A stretch of DNA of 64,000 nucleotides from Leucobacter allii (GTDB taxonomy: Bacteria > Actinomycetota > Actinomycetes > Actinomycetales > Microbacteriaceae), in contig NZ_CP095045.1 of NCBI RefSeq assembly GCF_022919155.1, positions 3,472,001-3,536,000 of the forward strand, written 5' to 3'. This document shows positions 7,502 to 16,174 of this stretch, piece after piece. Numbering within the stretch: position 1 is the first letter of the stretch; each line of letters starts with the position of its first letter. A model generated the notes under the pieces. It did no database searches. It had not been told where the DNA came from and worked only from the letters and a program-made list of their open reading frames with translations. The position numbers and the translations under genes are program-made.

Positions 7502-8244
7502 CGGGCCGCCGCGTCCCGGTAGCGGGCGATCGCCTCGGCCGGCGGGCCGTCGAAGACGACGCCGCCGTCGGCGATGACGAGCGTGCGGTCCGCGCGCGCG
7601 GCGAGCTCCAGGTCGTGGGTCACGACGAGGAGCTGCTGGGGGAGCGACATGAGCAGCTCGCCGATCATGCGGGCGTTGCGGAGGTCGAGGAGCGTAGTGG
7701 GCTCGTCGGCGACGAGGACCGCGGGCTCCGTCGCCAGCACCGAGGCGATCGCCAGCATCTGCTTCTGCCCGCCCGAGAGCGCGTGCACGCTCCGCTCGGC
7801 GAGCGCCGCGAGGCCGAAGCGCTCGAGCGTCGCGCGCGCCGCGGCCGTGCGCGTCACGGCGTCCCGATGCCTGCGGCGGAGCGACAGCGCGACGTCCTCG
7901 AGCACCGTCGGCATGATGAGCTGCGCGGCGGGATCGGTGAAGACGAAGCCGACACGCCGCCGCACGGCGGCGCCGTCCCGTCTCGTGTCGAGGACCTCGG
8001 GCTCGGACGACCCGGGCGCGCCCGCCGCCAGCTCGATCCCGACGCTCCCGCTGCTCGGTTCGAGGAGTCCGTTCACGAGGCGCGCGAGGGTCGACTTGCC
8101 CGAGCCGTTCCCCCCGATGACCGAGATGCGGCGCTCCGAGAGCGTCAGCGTCGTGGGAGCCAGGATCCGCACGTCCCCCGCTGCGGCGGGGGCGCTGACG
8201 CTCGCGCCGTCGAAGCGGATCGTGCTCCGGGCTGCGTTCATCAT
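7498..8244 (-). CDS. bioM: ECF transporter ATPase BioM
   Basis: This is an ABC-type ATPase of 248 residues that powers biotin uptake with BioN and BioY. Walker A is GGNGSGKST at residues 44-52, the signature is LSGGQKQM, Walker B is VLVADEPTTLLD, and the switch His is in VVTHDLELAARADR. It lies between bioY (9-bp gap) and bioN (4-bp overlap). The initiator may be either of two adjacent ATG codons. Confidence 0.9.
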   Translation of the reverse strand: MMNAARSTIRFDGASVSAPAAAGDVRILAPTTLTLSERRISVIGGNGSGKSTLARLVNGLLEPSSGSVGIELAAGAPGSSEPEVLDTRRDGAAVRRRVGFVFTDPAAQLIMPTVLEDVALSLRRRHRDAVTRTAAARATLERFGLAALAERSVHALSGGQKQMLAIASVLATEPAVLVADEPTTLLDLRNARMIGELLMSLPQQLLVVTHDLELAARADRTLVIADGGVVFDGPPAEAIARYRDAAAR

Positions 8245-8252
8245 CGGACGCC

Positions 8253-8876
8253 TCAGTCGCGGCGCGGGAGCAGCCCGGGGAAGGCGCGGTGCACCGCGGT
8301 CGCGACGACGGCGACGATGAGGGTCTTCACGAGATCGCCCGGCCAGAACGCGAGGTCGAAGAGGAAGGCCGCGCCGAGCGTCATGTCGGCGCGCCAGGCG
8401 AGCCCGAGCGGGCCGAGCAGGTGGACGAAGACGAGGTTCGCGGCGAGGCCGGCGAGGAAGACGAGCGGGATGCTCGTGGCCGCCTTGCCGCGCGGCAGGC
8501 GCTCGACGATGACGCCCATGAGCCAGGCCGCGAACGGGAAGCTCACGAGATAGCCCACCGTGGGGCCGGCGAAGGGGGCGAGCCCGGCGGCGCCGCCGCT
8601 GAAGATCGGCAGCCCGGCGGCGCCGACCGCGATGTAGAGCAGCACGGCGAGGAGCCCGCGGGTGGCGCCGAGGACCGCGCCGGTGAGCAGGATCGCGAGC
8701 GTCTGCAGGGTGACGGCGGCGGGCCCGAGGCTGATGCCGGGGATGATCGAGCAGACCGCGATGAGTGCGGCGAAGGTGGCCACGAGGGCGAGGTCCGTCG
8801 CGACGCTGCGGCGTCGGGGGGCGTGCGCCTGCGGCGCGTCCGGGGCTGCGGCGGTGCTCGCATCGGTGCTGGACAC
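8253..8876 (-). CDS. bioY: Biotin-binding S component BioY
   Basis: This is the substrate-binding membrane protein of the biotin ECF transporter, 207 residues with six predicted helices. BioY family features include FAALIAVCSIIPGI, VTLQTLAILLTGAVLG, YIAVGAAGLPIFSGG and PTVGYLVSFPFAAWLMG. It opens the leftward bioYMN operon. The spacer to the divergent TetR gene holds two BioQ-type operators, so biotin-responsive repression is expected. Confidence 0.92.
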   Translation of the reverse strand: MSSTDASTAAAPDAPQAHAPRRRSVATDLALVATFAALIAVCSIIPGISLGPAAVTLQTLAILLTGAVLGATRGLLAVLLYIAVGAAGLPIFSGGAAGLAPFAGPTVGYLVSFPFAAWLMGVIVERLPRGKAATSIPLVFLAGLAANLVFVHLLGPLGLAWRADMTLGAAFLFDLAFWPGDLVKTLIVAVVATAVHRAFPGLLPRRD

Positions 8877-8897
8877 GGGGCCTCCTGGGTCGGTACC

Positions 8898-8925
8898 TGA
8901 ACGGTGTTCTGGTGAACGGTGTTCA
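8898..8925. promoter_or_regulatory. Tandem BioQ-type operators
   Basis: Two copies of GAAC-GGT-GTTC lie at 8899-8909 and 8914-8924, 15 bp centre to centre. The second is extended to the perfect 13-bp palindrome TGAAC-N3-GTTCA (8913-8925). The published BioQ site in corynebacteria and mycobacteria is TGAAC-N3-GTTAC, so this is a close match. The sites sit between bioY and the regulator start and just upstream of a TAGGCT -10 element for the regulator. Confidence 0.8.
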
Positions 8926-8946
8926 GGTTAGCGCTAGGCTGGGGGG

Positions 8947-9510
8947 ATGCGCAACACACTCGCCGACGTGGTCGCCGCGGCGCTGCGGGTGCTCGACGCG
9001 CAGGGGCTCGAGAACTGCTCGATGCGCCGGGTGGCCGCGGAGCTCCAGGTGCAGCCGAGCGCGCTCTACCACCACGTGCCCGACAAGCAGAGCCTGCTCG
9101 CGCTCATGGCCGACGAGATCGTCGCCGGGGTGCTCCCCGGCCCCGCCCCGGGTGCGGAGCGCGGAGGCGGCGGCCGCGCGCGCGACATCTGCCTCGCGCT
9201 CCGCGCGGCGATGCTCGGCATCCGCGACGGGGCGGACGTCGTGGCGACCGCGGCCGCCTTCCGCCTCGGCGCGTCCGCGGTCGAGCAGGCGCTCGCGGCG
9301 CTCGTGGGCGCGGACGGCGCCCGGACCCTGCTGCTCTACACCTTCGGCCACGCCCAGTCGACGCAGACCCACCGCCAGGCGGCCGCGTTCGGCGCGCTCG
9401 TCGGCGCGGCGACGGCGGACCCGGCGCCGGGGTCGGAGCTGGAGGCCTCCTTCGGGCGCGGGCTCGACATCATCCTCGCCGGGCTCCGCGCGGGCGGCTC
9501 GGGCGCCTGA
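8947..9510 (+). CDS. bioQ: TetR-family regulator, probable biotin repressor BioQ
   Basis: This is a 187-residue TetR-family protein. The helix-turn-helix is CSMRRVAAELQVQPSALYHHVPDKQSLL at about residues 22-49, followed by a helical ligand domain. It is divergent from bioYMN, with two BioQ-type operators between them. BioQ proteins repress biotin genes in actinobacteria lacking BirA repressor function. The family match alone would support only TetR; position and operators support BioQ. The ATG follows TAGGCT by six G bases, so the mRNA is probably leaderless and self-repressed. Confidence 0.75.
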   Translation: MRNTLADVVAAALRVLDAQGLENCSMRRVAAELQVQPSALYHHVPDKQSLLALMADEIVAGVLPGPAPGAERGGGGRARDICLALRAAMLGIRDGADVVATAAAFRLGASAVEQALAALVGADGARTLLLYTFGHAQSTQTHRQAAAFGALVGAATADPAPGSELEASFGRGLDIILAGLRAGGSGA

Positions 9511-9550
9511 GCGCGGGAGCGGACGGCCGGGCATCGCTACGATGCTGCTC

Positions 9551-10303
9551 ATGGAATCTCGGGATCTCAGCTACCGGCGCGGTGAGGTCGAGATGGCCTA
9601 CACCGAGTCGCCGGGGCCCGCGGGCCGTGCGTTCGTGCTGGTGCACGGGATCGGCATGGGCCGGGTCGTCTTCGCCGGAGTGGGAGACGTGCTCGCCGAG
9701 CGGGGGAGGGTGCTCGCGCTGGATCTCCCCGGCTTCGGGGACTCCCCGGAACCAGGATCGGCGCACTCGATCGAGCTGACCGCCGAGGTCGTCGCCGGGT
9801 TCATCGCCGAGACCGCATCGGGGCCTGTGGTGCTCGTGGGGCACTCGATGGGCACGCAGATCGTCGCCGAGGTCGCGCGACGCCGACCGGAGCTCGTGGA
9901 GCGCCTGGTGCTCATCGCGCCGACGGTGAACCGTCACGAGCGCCGTGCGATACTCCAGGCGCTCCGGATGCTGCAGGATCTCACCGGCGAGGGGCCGAAG
10001 GTGCTGCTGCTCGGCCTCTGGGAGTACGCGAAGACGAGCCCGGCGTGGTTCCTGCGGAAGCTCCGCTACATGCTGGATCATCGCCTCGAGCGCGTCTGCC
10101 CGGAGATCGAGGCGCCGGCGCTCGTGCTGCGGGGGGAGACCGACCGCGTCTGCCCCCGCGACTGGGTCGCCGAGGTCGCCAGGCTCCTGCCGCGCGGCGA
10201 GATGGCGGAGATCCCGGGACGCGGCCACGAGGCGATCATCAAGAGCGCGGAGCCGGTCGCCTCGATGATCCTCGACTTCGCGGAGCGGCCGCGGCGAGCC
10301 TAG
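9551..10303 (+). CDS. Alpha/beta-hydrolase
   Basis: This is a cytoplasmic alpha/beta-hydrolase of 250 residues. The oxyanion HG motif is FVLVHGIGMG, the nucleophile elbow is GHSMGT (about residue 99), the acid is in LRGETDRVCP, and the catalytic His is in IPGRGHEAI. A cap domain lies at about 130-185. The substrate is unknown. The ATG at 9551 is preferred over an ATG nine bases upstream because TACGAT lies seven bases before it, the leaderless pattern seen elsewhere here. Its TAG overlaps the TAG of the opposing flavoenzyme gene (CTAG). Confidence 0.82.
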   Translation: MESRDLSYRRGEVEMAYTESPGPAGRAFVLVHGIGMGRVVFAGVGDVLAERGRVLALDLPGFGDSPEPGSAHSIELTAEVVAGFIAETASGPVVLVGHSMGTQIVAEVARRRPELVERLVLIAPTVNRHERRAILQALRMLQDLTGEGPKVLLLGLWEYAKTSPAWFLRKLRYMLDHRLERVCPEIEAPALVLRGETDRVCPRDWVAEVARLLPRGEMAEIPGRGHEAIIKSAEPVASMILDFAERPRRA

Positions 10304-11694
10304 GAGCGCGCGGGGCGGGTGGAGCGGCCCGCGATCCGGTCGGCGGCCTTTGCGATCAGCGCCGTCCTGCCGCTCGTGCCGCGGTGCTCCAGGACGTCGG
10401 CGACCGAGTACACCCGATAGAGTCCGTTCGCCCCGATCCAACGCAGCGGCTCCGGCTCCCAGTTCCTCGGCAGCGCACGCACCCACGGCAGCTGCACGTA
10501 CTCGTCATCGGTCTCCGTGAGCAGCGACGCGGCGATGCGGCCGGCGAGGTGCGCCGCGGTGAGCCCCTGCCCTGCGTAGCCGCCCATGATGACGGAGCCG
10601 CTGGGGCCGAATCGATGCACGAAGGGGCTCCAGTCGCGCGAGACGCCGATGACCCCGCACCACGCGTAGTCCACCTCCGCGGCGATCTGGGGGAACAGGT
10701 CGCGCAGCATCCGGGTGAGGCTCGACACCGTGGCGCGGTCGACGACGCCGTCGCGGTCGAATCCGGAGCCGTAGCGATAGGGTTTGCCCCTGCCGCCGAG
10801 CGCGATCCGGCCGTCGGGTGTGCGCGCCGAGTAGAAGTAGGTGTGCGCCGCGCCGGAAACGCCCTCCGCTTCCGACCAGCCGACCGCGTCCCACTCGGCG
10901 TCGGTCAACGGCCGGGTGGCGATGAGCGAGCTGTTCATCGGGAGCATCAGGCGCCCGCGGCCGGGAAGCGTCGAGGTGTAGCCCTCCGTGGCGATCGCGA
11001 ACCGCTCGGCGACGACGGGGTGGCCGTTCGCGGTCGGCGCCGAGCCTCGGGGGAAGGCCACCCGGCTGCGCTCGTAGATGGGGACGCCGAGATCGCGGAC
11101 GATCTCGGCGAGCGCGACCGTCATCCGGGCCGGATCGACACGGACCATGTCCGGGGAGAAGGCCCCCGATTCGGCCCGCGAGACGGCGACGCGCGCGCGG
11201 GTCTCGGCGGCGCCGAGCATCCGCATGCGGTCCTCGGGGACGCCCCAGCGGTGCGCGGCGGCGACGGCGTCGCGCACGCGCGCGGTCTCGCTCGCCGAGC
11301 GCGCGACCAGCAGCGTACCGCCCTTGTGCGCGCCGATGTCCTTGCCGGCTGCGGCGAAGATCCCCGTGATGGTATCGAGGGAGTCGCGGACGATCTCCTC
11401 CGTGCGGATCACCGCGGCCCGCCCGTGGGTCTTCGCCAGCTGGTCGCGGACGCCGATCGGCTTGCCGGAGAGCCAGCCGCAGGCGCGGCCGGAGGCGCCC
11501 GCCGACACGCGTTCCGCCTCGAGGACGACGACGTCGGCATCGGGGTGCATGGTCTTGAGGAAGTAGGCCGTCCAGAGCCCCGACAGGCCGCCGCCGACGA
11601 CCGCGTAGTCCGCGGCGAGGGGTCCGTCCACGGAGGGGAATCGGGGTCGGTGCGCGAGCGCATCGATCCACATGGACGTTCGGCCGTTGATCAC
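10300..11694 (-). CDS. FAD-dependent amine/amino-acid oxidoreductase (DAO family)
   Basis: This is a 464-residue flavoprotein. The dinucleotide-binding motif YAVVGGGLSGLWTAYFL lies at residues 30-46, followed by VVVLEAERVSAGASGRACGW, and the C-terminal FAD motif is IMGGYAGQGLTAAHLAG. It resembles gamma-glutamylputrescine oxidase and related secondary-amine oxidases of the DAO family. It is divergent from the XRE-cupin regulator, whose relatives (PuuR) control polyamine oxidases, and stands beside the hydantoinase operon. A role in oxidising an N-substituted amino acid or amine from that pathway is inferred. Confidence 0.8.
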   Translation of the reverse strand: MINGRTSMWIDALAHRPRFPSVDGPLAADYAVVGGGLSGLWTAYFLKTMHPDADVVVLEAERVSAGASGRACGWLSGKPIGVRDQLAKTHGRAAVIRTEEIVRDSLDTITGIFAAAGKDIGAHKGGTLLVARSASETARVRDAVAAAHRWGVPEDRMRMLGAAETRARVAVSRAESGAFSPDMVRVDPARMTVALAEIVRDLGVPIYERSRVAFPRGSAPTANGHPVVAERFAIATEGYTSTLPGRGRLMLPMNSSLIATRPLTDAEWDAVGWSEAEGVSGAAHTYFYSARTPDGRIALGGRGKPYRYGSGFDRDGVVDRATVSSLTRMLRDLFPQIAAEVDYAWCGVIGVSRDWSPFVHRFGPSGSVIMGGYAGQGLTAAHLAGRIAASLLTETDDEYVQLPWVRALPRNWEPEPLRWIGANGLYRVYSVADVLEHRGTSGRTALIAKAADRIAGRSTRPARS

Positions 11695-11720
11695 GGTGCC
11701 TCCCGGTCGTGTGCGTTCAG

Positions 11721-11735
11721 TTCACAAAACTTTAC
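11721..11735. promoter_or_regulatory. Copy 1 of a shared 15-bp motif, candidate regulator site
   Basis: TTCACAAAACTTTAC lies in the AT-rich spacer between the flavoenzyme and the XRE-cupin regulator. A second copy with two mismatches (TTCAGGAAACTTTAC, 12403-12417) lies before hyuA. Shared placement at the two promoter regions suggests a binding site of the XRE-cupin protein. Confidence 0.55.
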
Positions 11736-11789
11736 CCAGATCTCAGTATATTTGTCCACGTGCTCAAAGCTCGAAGTTAGGATGGTGAC

Positions 11790-12368
11790 GTGAAGAGTGC
11801 TCATGGTGCGACGTCGAACGGCTCGGAGCTCGACTCCCTGGGAGAGCGGCTCCGGCAGCGTCGGAAGAACCTGCGGTTGACGCTGTCCGAGGTCGCGGCG
11901 CGATCGGGCATCACCGAGGGCTTTCTGAGCCAGATCGAGCGCAATCGCAACACGGCGAGCATCGCGACGCTCCAGAAGATCTGCACGGCCCTGGAGATGG
12001 CTGTGGGGGACCTGTTCTCCGACCAGGACACGCTGACGGTGCACCGCCACCGCAACGCACAGTTCCGGGAGTTCGGCCAGCGCGGCCGCAAAGTGCGGAT
12101 CACGCCGACGAAGAACGAGCTCCTCGAGTCGTTCATCGGCGAGTTCGAGCCCTACGGCACGACCGGCGACGAGCCCTATGCGCATGGCGACTCCGAGGAG
12201 CTGCTCGTCGTGATCAGCGGTCGCGTGGAGGTGCGAATCGGTGAGGAGACGAACCTGCTCGGCGCCCTCGACAGCATCGCCTACCGCAGTTCGTCGCCCC
12301 ACCTCGTGCGCGAAATCCAGGGGGAGCCTGCGGTGCTGCTCTGGGTGATGTCCCCTCCGAGCTACTGA
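11790..12368 (+). CDS. XRE-family regulator with C-terminal cupin domain
   Basis: This is a 192-residue regulator with an HTH at about residues 18-72 (LRQRRKNLRLTLSEVAARSGITEGFLSQIERN) and a cupin sensor domain at about 105-190 (GDEPYAHGDSEELLVVISGRVEV). The architecture matches PuuR/SinR-like cupin regulators. It lies between the flavoenzyme and hyuA and probably controls both. The GTG start is six bases after TAGGAT with no ribosome site, so a leaderless mRNA is likely. Confidence 0.85.
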   Translation: MKSAHGATSNGSELDSLGERLRQRRKNLRLTLSEVAARSGITEGFLSQIERNRNTASIATLQKICTALEMAVGDLFSDQDTLTVHRHRNAQFREFGQRGRKVRITPTKNELLESFIGEFEPYGTTGDEPYAHGDSEELLVVISGRVEVRIGEETNLLGALDSIAYRSSSPHLVREIQGEPAVLLWVMSPPSY

Positions 12369-12397
12369 ACCGCACTCCGACTCCAGATCCCTGAGTT

Positions 12398-12417
12398 GTA
12401 AATTCAGGAAACTTTAC
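12398..12417. promoter_or_regulatory. Copy 2 of the shared motif with an inverted repeat, before hyuA
   Basis: TTCAGGAAACTTTAC (12403-12417) matches the site at 11721-11735 in 13 of 15 bases. Here it also forms the inverted repeat GTAAA-N10-TTTAC (12398-12402 and 12413-12417). The whole 12,369-12,498 spacer is AT-rich and ends in the AGAGGAAGGA ribosome site of hyuA. Confidence 0.55.
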
Positions 12418-12498
12418 TTCAAATAAATTCCTCGCTACAGTGGTGAGCGCCTTCCCGTCGGAGGGTGCTCACTGCTTCAGAGAGGAAGGACATGTCTG

Positions 12499-14517
12499 GT
12501 GCGAATCGGTGTTGAATGCGGAGGGACCTTTACCGATCTGGTGGTCCTGGACGAGGACGGCTCGCTCGTCGCCACGGACAAGGTGTTCTCCACTCCCGCC
12601 GACCCGGCAGCAGCCGTCCGCGAGGCGCTCGGGCACCTGGATCCCGCGATCGTCTCCGGGGCGCACCTGCTCCACGGCTCCACGGTCGCGACGAACGCGC
12701 TCATCGAGCGCAACGGGGTGCGCATCGGTCTCATCGTGACCCGCGGCTTCCGCGACATCGTGTTCCTCCAGCGCCAGGATCGCGAGGAGATGTACGATCT
12801 CAAACTCGTGAAGCCCCGGCCGCTGGTCGAGCGCGAGGACGTCTACGAGGTCGATGAGCGGCTCGACGCCCGAGGCGGCGTGATCCGAGAGCTCGATGAG
12901 GCCTCGGTCCGCACGGCGCTCGAGAGGATGCGCGCGGACGGCATCACTTCCGTCGCCGTCTCCCTCCTGCACTCCTATGCGAATCCGGCGCACGAGCAGC
13001 GCATCGCCGAGATCGCCTCAGAGACCGCGCCGGAGATCAGGCTCGCCCTCTCCAGCCAGTCCGCCCGCGAGTTCCGCGAGTACGAGCGCACGACGACGAC
13101 CACGATCGACGCGTTCCTCCGCCCCCGCATCGCCGAATACATCGGGCGGCTCGCGGAGGACGCGAGCGCGTCCGGCATGTCGAGCCTCCAGGTGATGCAG
13201 TCGAACGGCGGGATGGTCCCTGCCGAGACCGCGGCGCTCAACCCGCTGACCATGCTGCGCTCGGGCCCCGCGGCGGGCGTCGCCGGTGCCATCGCCGTGG
13301 CGCAGGCCGCGGGCATCGGCGACATCGTGACGATGGACATGGGCGGCACGAGCACGGACGTCGCGGTGATCCGCGACGGTCGGGCGGATCTCACCTCCGA
13401 GAGCACCGCGGATGGGCTGCCGCTGCGCGTTCCCATGGTGGACATCGTCGCCGTGGGAGCCGGCGGGGGCTCGCTCGTCGACGTCGACTCCGGCGGGCTC
13501 CTCACGGTCGGGCCGCGCTCCGCAGGTGCGAGCCCCGGCCCCGTGAGCTACGGCCGCGGCGGTACGCAGATCACGGTGACCGACGCGAACGTCGTCCGCG
13601 GGCTCCTCCGCCCCGAGGTCTTCCTCGGCGGCACGCGGACCCTCGATCGCGATGCGGCCGTCGCCGCGATGCGCCCGCTCGCGGAGCGCCTCGGGCGCAC
13701 CGTGGAAGGGCTCGCCGAGGACATCTACCGCCTCGCCTCCGTGCACATGTCGACGGCGCTGCGCATGACGACGACCGAACGCGGCTACGAGGTCAGCGAG
13801 TACACGCTCTGCGCGTACGGCGGGGCCGGTGCCCTCCACGCCGCGGCGGTCGCCGAGGAACTCGGCATCGAGCGCGTGATCATTCCGCCGTACAACGGAC
13901 TGGCCTCGGCGTACGGTCTGCTGACCGCGGGCTTCCGCCGCGAGTTCGGCCGCACGAACCTCGTCGCCGTGGACGAGCTCGACGATGCGGCGCTGGGCGC
14001 CCTCACCGAGGACCTCCGCACCGAGTCGCTCGCGCGGCTCGCCGCGGAGGGTGTCGACCTGCGCGAGGAACGGATCCAGTTCTCCGCCGACATGCGCTAC
14101 CAGGGACAGGGATTCGAGGTGCTGGTCGACTTCCCCTCGGGAGCGGATCAGTCGATCGCCGAACTGCGCGAGCAGTTCGAGGCCGTGCACCTGCGCAGGT
14201 ACGGCTACCTGGACCCCGGCAAGGGCATCCAGCTGGTCACCCTCCGGATGACGCTCACGATGGAGCCCCCCGCAGTGGCGCTGCCGCGCGTCGACATCGA
14301 TCCGACACTGCCGCGCGCGACCCAGACCCTCATCGAGGGGGAGCGGCCGGTCGAGGCCGCCTTCGTGCCGCGCCGGGCGCTCGAGATCGGCGAGGCGCTC
14401 TCCGGCCCGGCCGTCGTCGAGGACGACACCTCGACCACCTTCGTGCCGAGCGGCTGGCGCGCAGTCGTCGACGAGCAGACCAACATCATTCTGGAACGCG
14501 AAGGAGCGACGCGATGA
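12499..14517 (+). CDS. hyuA: Hydantoinase/oxoprolinase subunit A (HyuA)
   Basis: This is the 672-residue A subunit of an ATP-dependent hydantoinase / 5-oxoprolinase / acetone carboxylase type enzyme. The actin-like ATPase fold shows GGTFTDLVV at the N-terminus and DMGGTSTDVAVI at about residue 280; LLHGSTVATNALIE and GGAGALHAAAVAEELG are also family-typical. It forms a complex with HyuB and cleaves a cyclic amide such as hydantoin, N-methylhydantoin or 5-oxoproline. The GTG start is set by the strong AGAGGAAGGA site; the only upstream ATG runs into a stop. The stop overlaps the hyuB start (ATGA). Confidence 0.9.
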   Translation: MRIGVECGGTFTDLVVLDEDGSLVATDKVFSTPADPAAAVREALGHLDPAIVSGAHLLHGSTVATNALIERNGVRIGLIVTRGFRDIVFLQRQDREEMYDLKLVKPRPLVEREDVYEVDERLDARGGVIRELDEASVRTALERMRADGITSVAVSLLHSYANPAHEQRIAEIASETAPEIRLALSSQSAREFREYERTTTTTIDAFLRPRIAEYIGRLAEDASASGMSSLQVMQSNGGMVPAETAALNPLTMLRSGPAAGVAGAIAVAQAAGIGDIVTMDMGGTSTDVAVIRDGRADLTSESTADGLPLRVPMVDIVAVGAGGGSLVDVDSGGLLTVGPRSAGASPGPVSYGRGGTQITVTDANVVRGLLRPEVFLGGTRTLDRDAAVAAMRPLAERLGRTVEGLAEDIYRLASVHMSTALRMTTTERGYEVSEYTLCAYGGAGALHAAAVAEELGIERVIIPPYNGLASAYGLLTAGFRREFGRTNLVAVDELDDAALGALTEDLRTESLARLAAEGVDLREERIQFSADMRYQGQGFEVLVDFPSGADQSIAELREQFEAVHLRRYGYLDPGKGIQLVTLRMTLTMEPPAVALPRVDIDPTLPRATQTLIEGERPVEAAFVPRRALEIGEALSGPAVVEDDTSTTFVPSGWRAVVDEQTNIILEREGATR

Positions 14518-16106
14518 GCACCGACCCCCAGCAGCTGGCCATTATCAAGGCCGGACTCGACGCGATCTGCCGCGAGATGGCCGTGAATCTTCGCCGTTCG
14601 GCGACCTCCTCGATCGTGCGGGAGGCGCGCGACTTCTCCGTCGCGCTCACCGACGCCAAGGGCGAGGTCGTCGCGCAGGCCGAATGCATCCCGATCATGA
14701 CCGCCGGCATCTCGCTGGCGTTCGCGGACATCGCCGAGCTCGTGGACGTGAGCACGCTCACCCCCGACGACGCCTTCATCATGAACGACCCGTTCAGCGG
14801 CGGTCAGCATCTGCAGGACATCTACCTCTTCGTCCCCATCGTCGTCGACGGCACCGTCGTGGGCTTCGGCGCCACGACCGCGCATCATGTCGACCTCGGC
14901 GGCATGCACGCGGGCATCTCGACCCAGGCGACGGAGATCTATCAGGAGGGCCTGCGCATGCCGCTCTCCCGCTTCTCGATCTCGCGCGACTGGGAGAACC
15001 CCCGCGGCTTCGTCCGACAGGTGGTGGGTGCGAACGTACGCGTTCCCGATGCCGTGATCGGCGATCTCAACGCCCAGTTCGCCGCCAATCAGACCGCGAC
15101 GCGTCGGCTCGGCGAACTCATGCAGCGGCACGGAGTCGCCGCGTGCACCGCCGTCATGGAGGAGCTCAAGGACTATTCGGAGCGACGCTTCCGGGACGCG
15201 ATCTCCCAGGTGCCCGACGGCCGCTACCTGGCCGAGGAGTACTTCGACGGATCGGCCTACGGCGTCGGAGACGTGCCGATCTGCGTGCAGGTCGAGGTCG
15301 CCGGCGACGAGATGCGCGTGACCTTCGACGGCACGGGCGCGCAGGTGCTCGGCAACGTGAACTGCCCGGTCGCCTCGACGGTGTCCGCGGTGCAGTCGGC
15401 GATCCGCTGCTGCATCCCGGTCGAGGGCATCGACTTCAACGAGGGCTGCAACCGTCCGATCGACATCGAGGTGCCCTACGGCTCGGTGCTCAACCCGGCC
15501 GCACCGGCGGCGGTACGCTCCCGGCTCACGCCCGCCTCGCGCGTCTTCAACGCCGTCGTGCGCGCGCTCGGCGAGGCGATCCCGGAGCAGGCGGTCGCCA
15601 CCGGCTTCGACACCACGACGGCGATCGCGGTGAGCAGTCTCGTCGAGGGTCGCTACCAGGTCGCGCTCGAGATCCTCGGCGGCGGATGGGGCGCGTGCGC
15701 CGAGCACGACGGCGCCGACGGCCTCGACAACCCGATCTCCAACTGCGCCAACGCCCCGGTCGAGGCGCTCGAGACCGACTTCGAGCACTTCTGGATCGAC
15801 GAGTACGCGATCGTCGACCACTCCGGCGGGGCCGGCGCGAGCGCCGGCGGACGCGGCATCCGGCGCAGTTACGTCGCGAAGCAGGACGGCGTGAAGGTCG
15901 CGGGGTACTCCGATCGGCACCGGGAGGGGCCGGACGGCCGCGACGGCGGGGCCAGCGGGGCGCCCGGGGCGCACGCGATCGTTCGCGCCGATGGGAGCTC
16001 GGAGCGACTGTCGACCAACTACGAGGCCGTCCTGAATCGGGGCGACCGCATCGTCGTCGTCACCGGGGGCGGGGGCGGCTTCGGCGCCCCGCCCGCCGAT
16101 CGCTAG
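14514..16106 (+). CDS. hyuB: Hydantoinase/oxoprolinase subunit B (HyuB)
   Basis: This is the 530-residue B subunit partner of HyuA. Family landmarks are EMAVNLRRSATSSIVREARDFS, NDPFSGGQHLQDI with AHHVDLGGM (metal/active-site His and Asp residues), VGANVRVPD, and a Gly-rich C-terminus, RIVVVTGGGGGFGAP. It is translationally coupled to hyuA. The substrate cannot be read from sequence alone; the neighbouring flavoenzyme and transporter suggest a cyclic N-substituted amino-acid amide. Confidence 0.9.
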   Translation: MSTDPQQLAIIKAGLDAICREMAVNLRRSATSSIVREARDFSVALTDAKGEVVAQAECIPIMTAGISLAFADIAELVDVSTLTPDDAFIMNDPFSGGQHLQDIYLFVPIVVDGTVVGFGATTAHHVDLGGMHAGISTQATEIYQEGLRMPLSRFSISRDWENPRGFVRQVVGANVRVPDAVIGDLNAQFAANQTATRRLGELMQRHGVAACTAVMEELKDYSERRFRDAISQVPDGRYLAEEYFDGSAYGVGDVPICVQVEVAGDEMRVTFDGTGAQVLGNVNCPVASTVSAVQSAIRCCIPVEGIDFNEGCNRPIDIEVPYGSVLNPAAPAAVRSRLTPASRVFNAVVRALGEAIPEQAVATGFDTTTAIAVSSLVEGRYQVALEILGGGWGACAEHDGADGLDNPISNCANAPVEALETDFEHFWIDEYAIVDHSGGAGASAGGRGIRRSYVAKQDGVKVAGYSDRHREGPDGRDGGASGAPGAHAIVRADGSSERLSTNYEAVLNRGDRIVVVTGGGGGFGAPPADR

Positions 16107-16174
16107 GACGCGACCATCACCCACTGCGCGGCCGGAGCTGGACGGCCCGGCCGCTTGACCCGAAGGAGCTGTCA

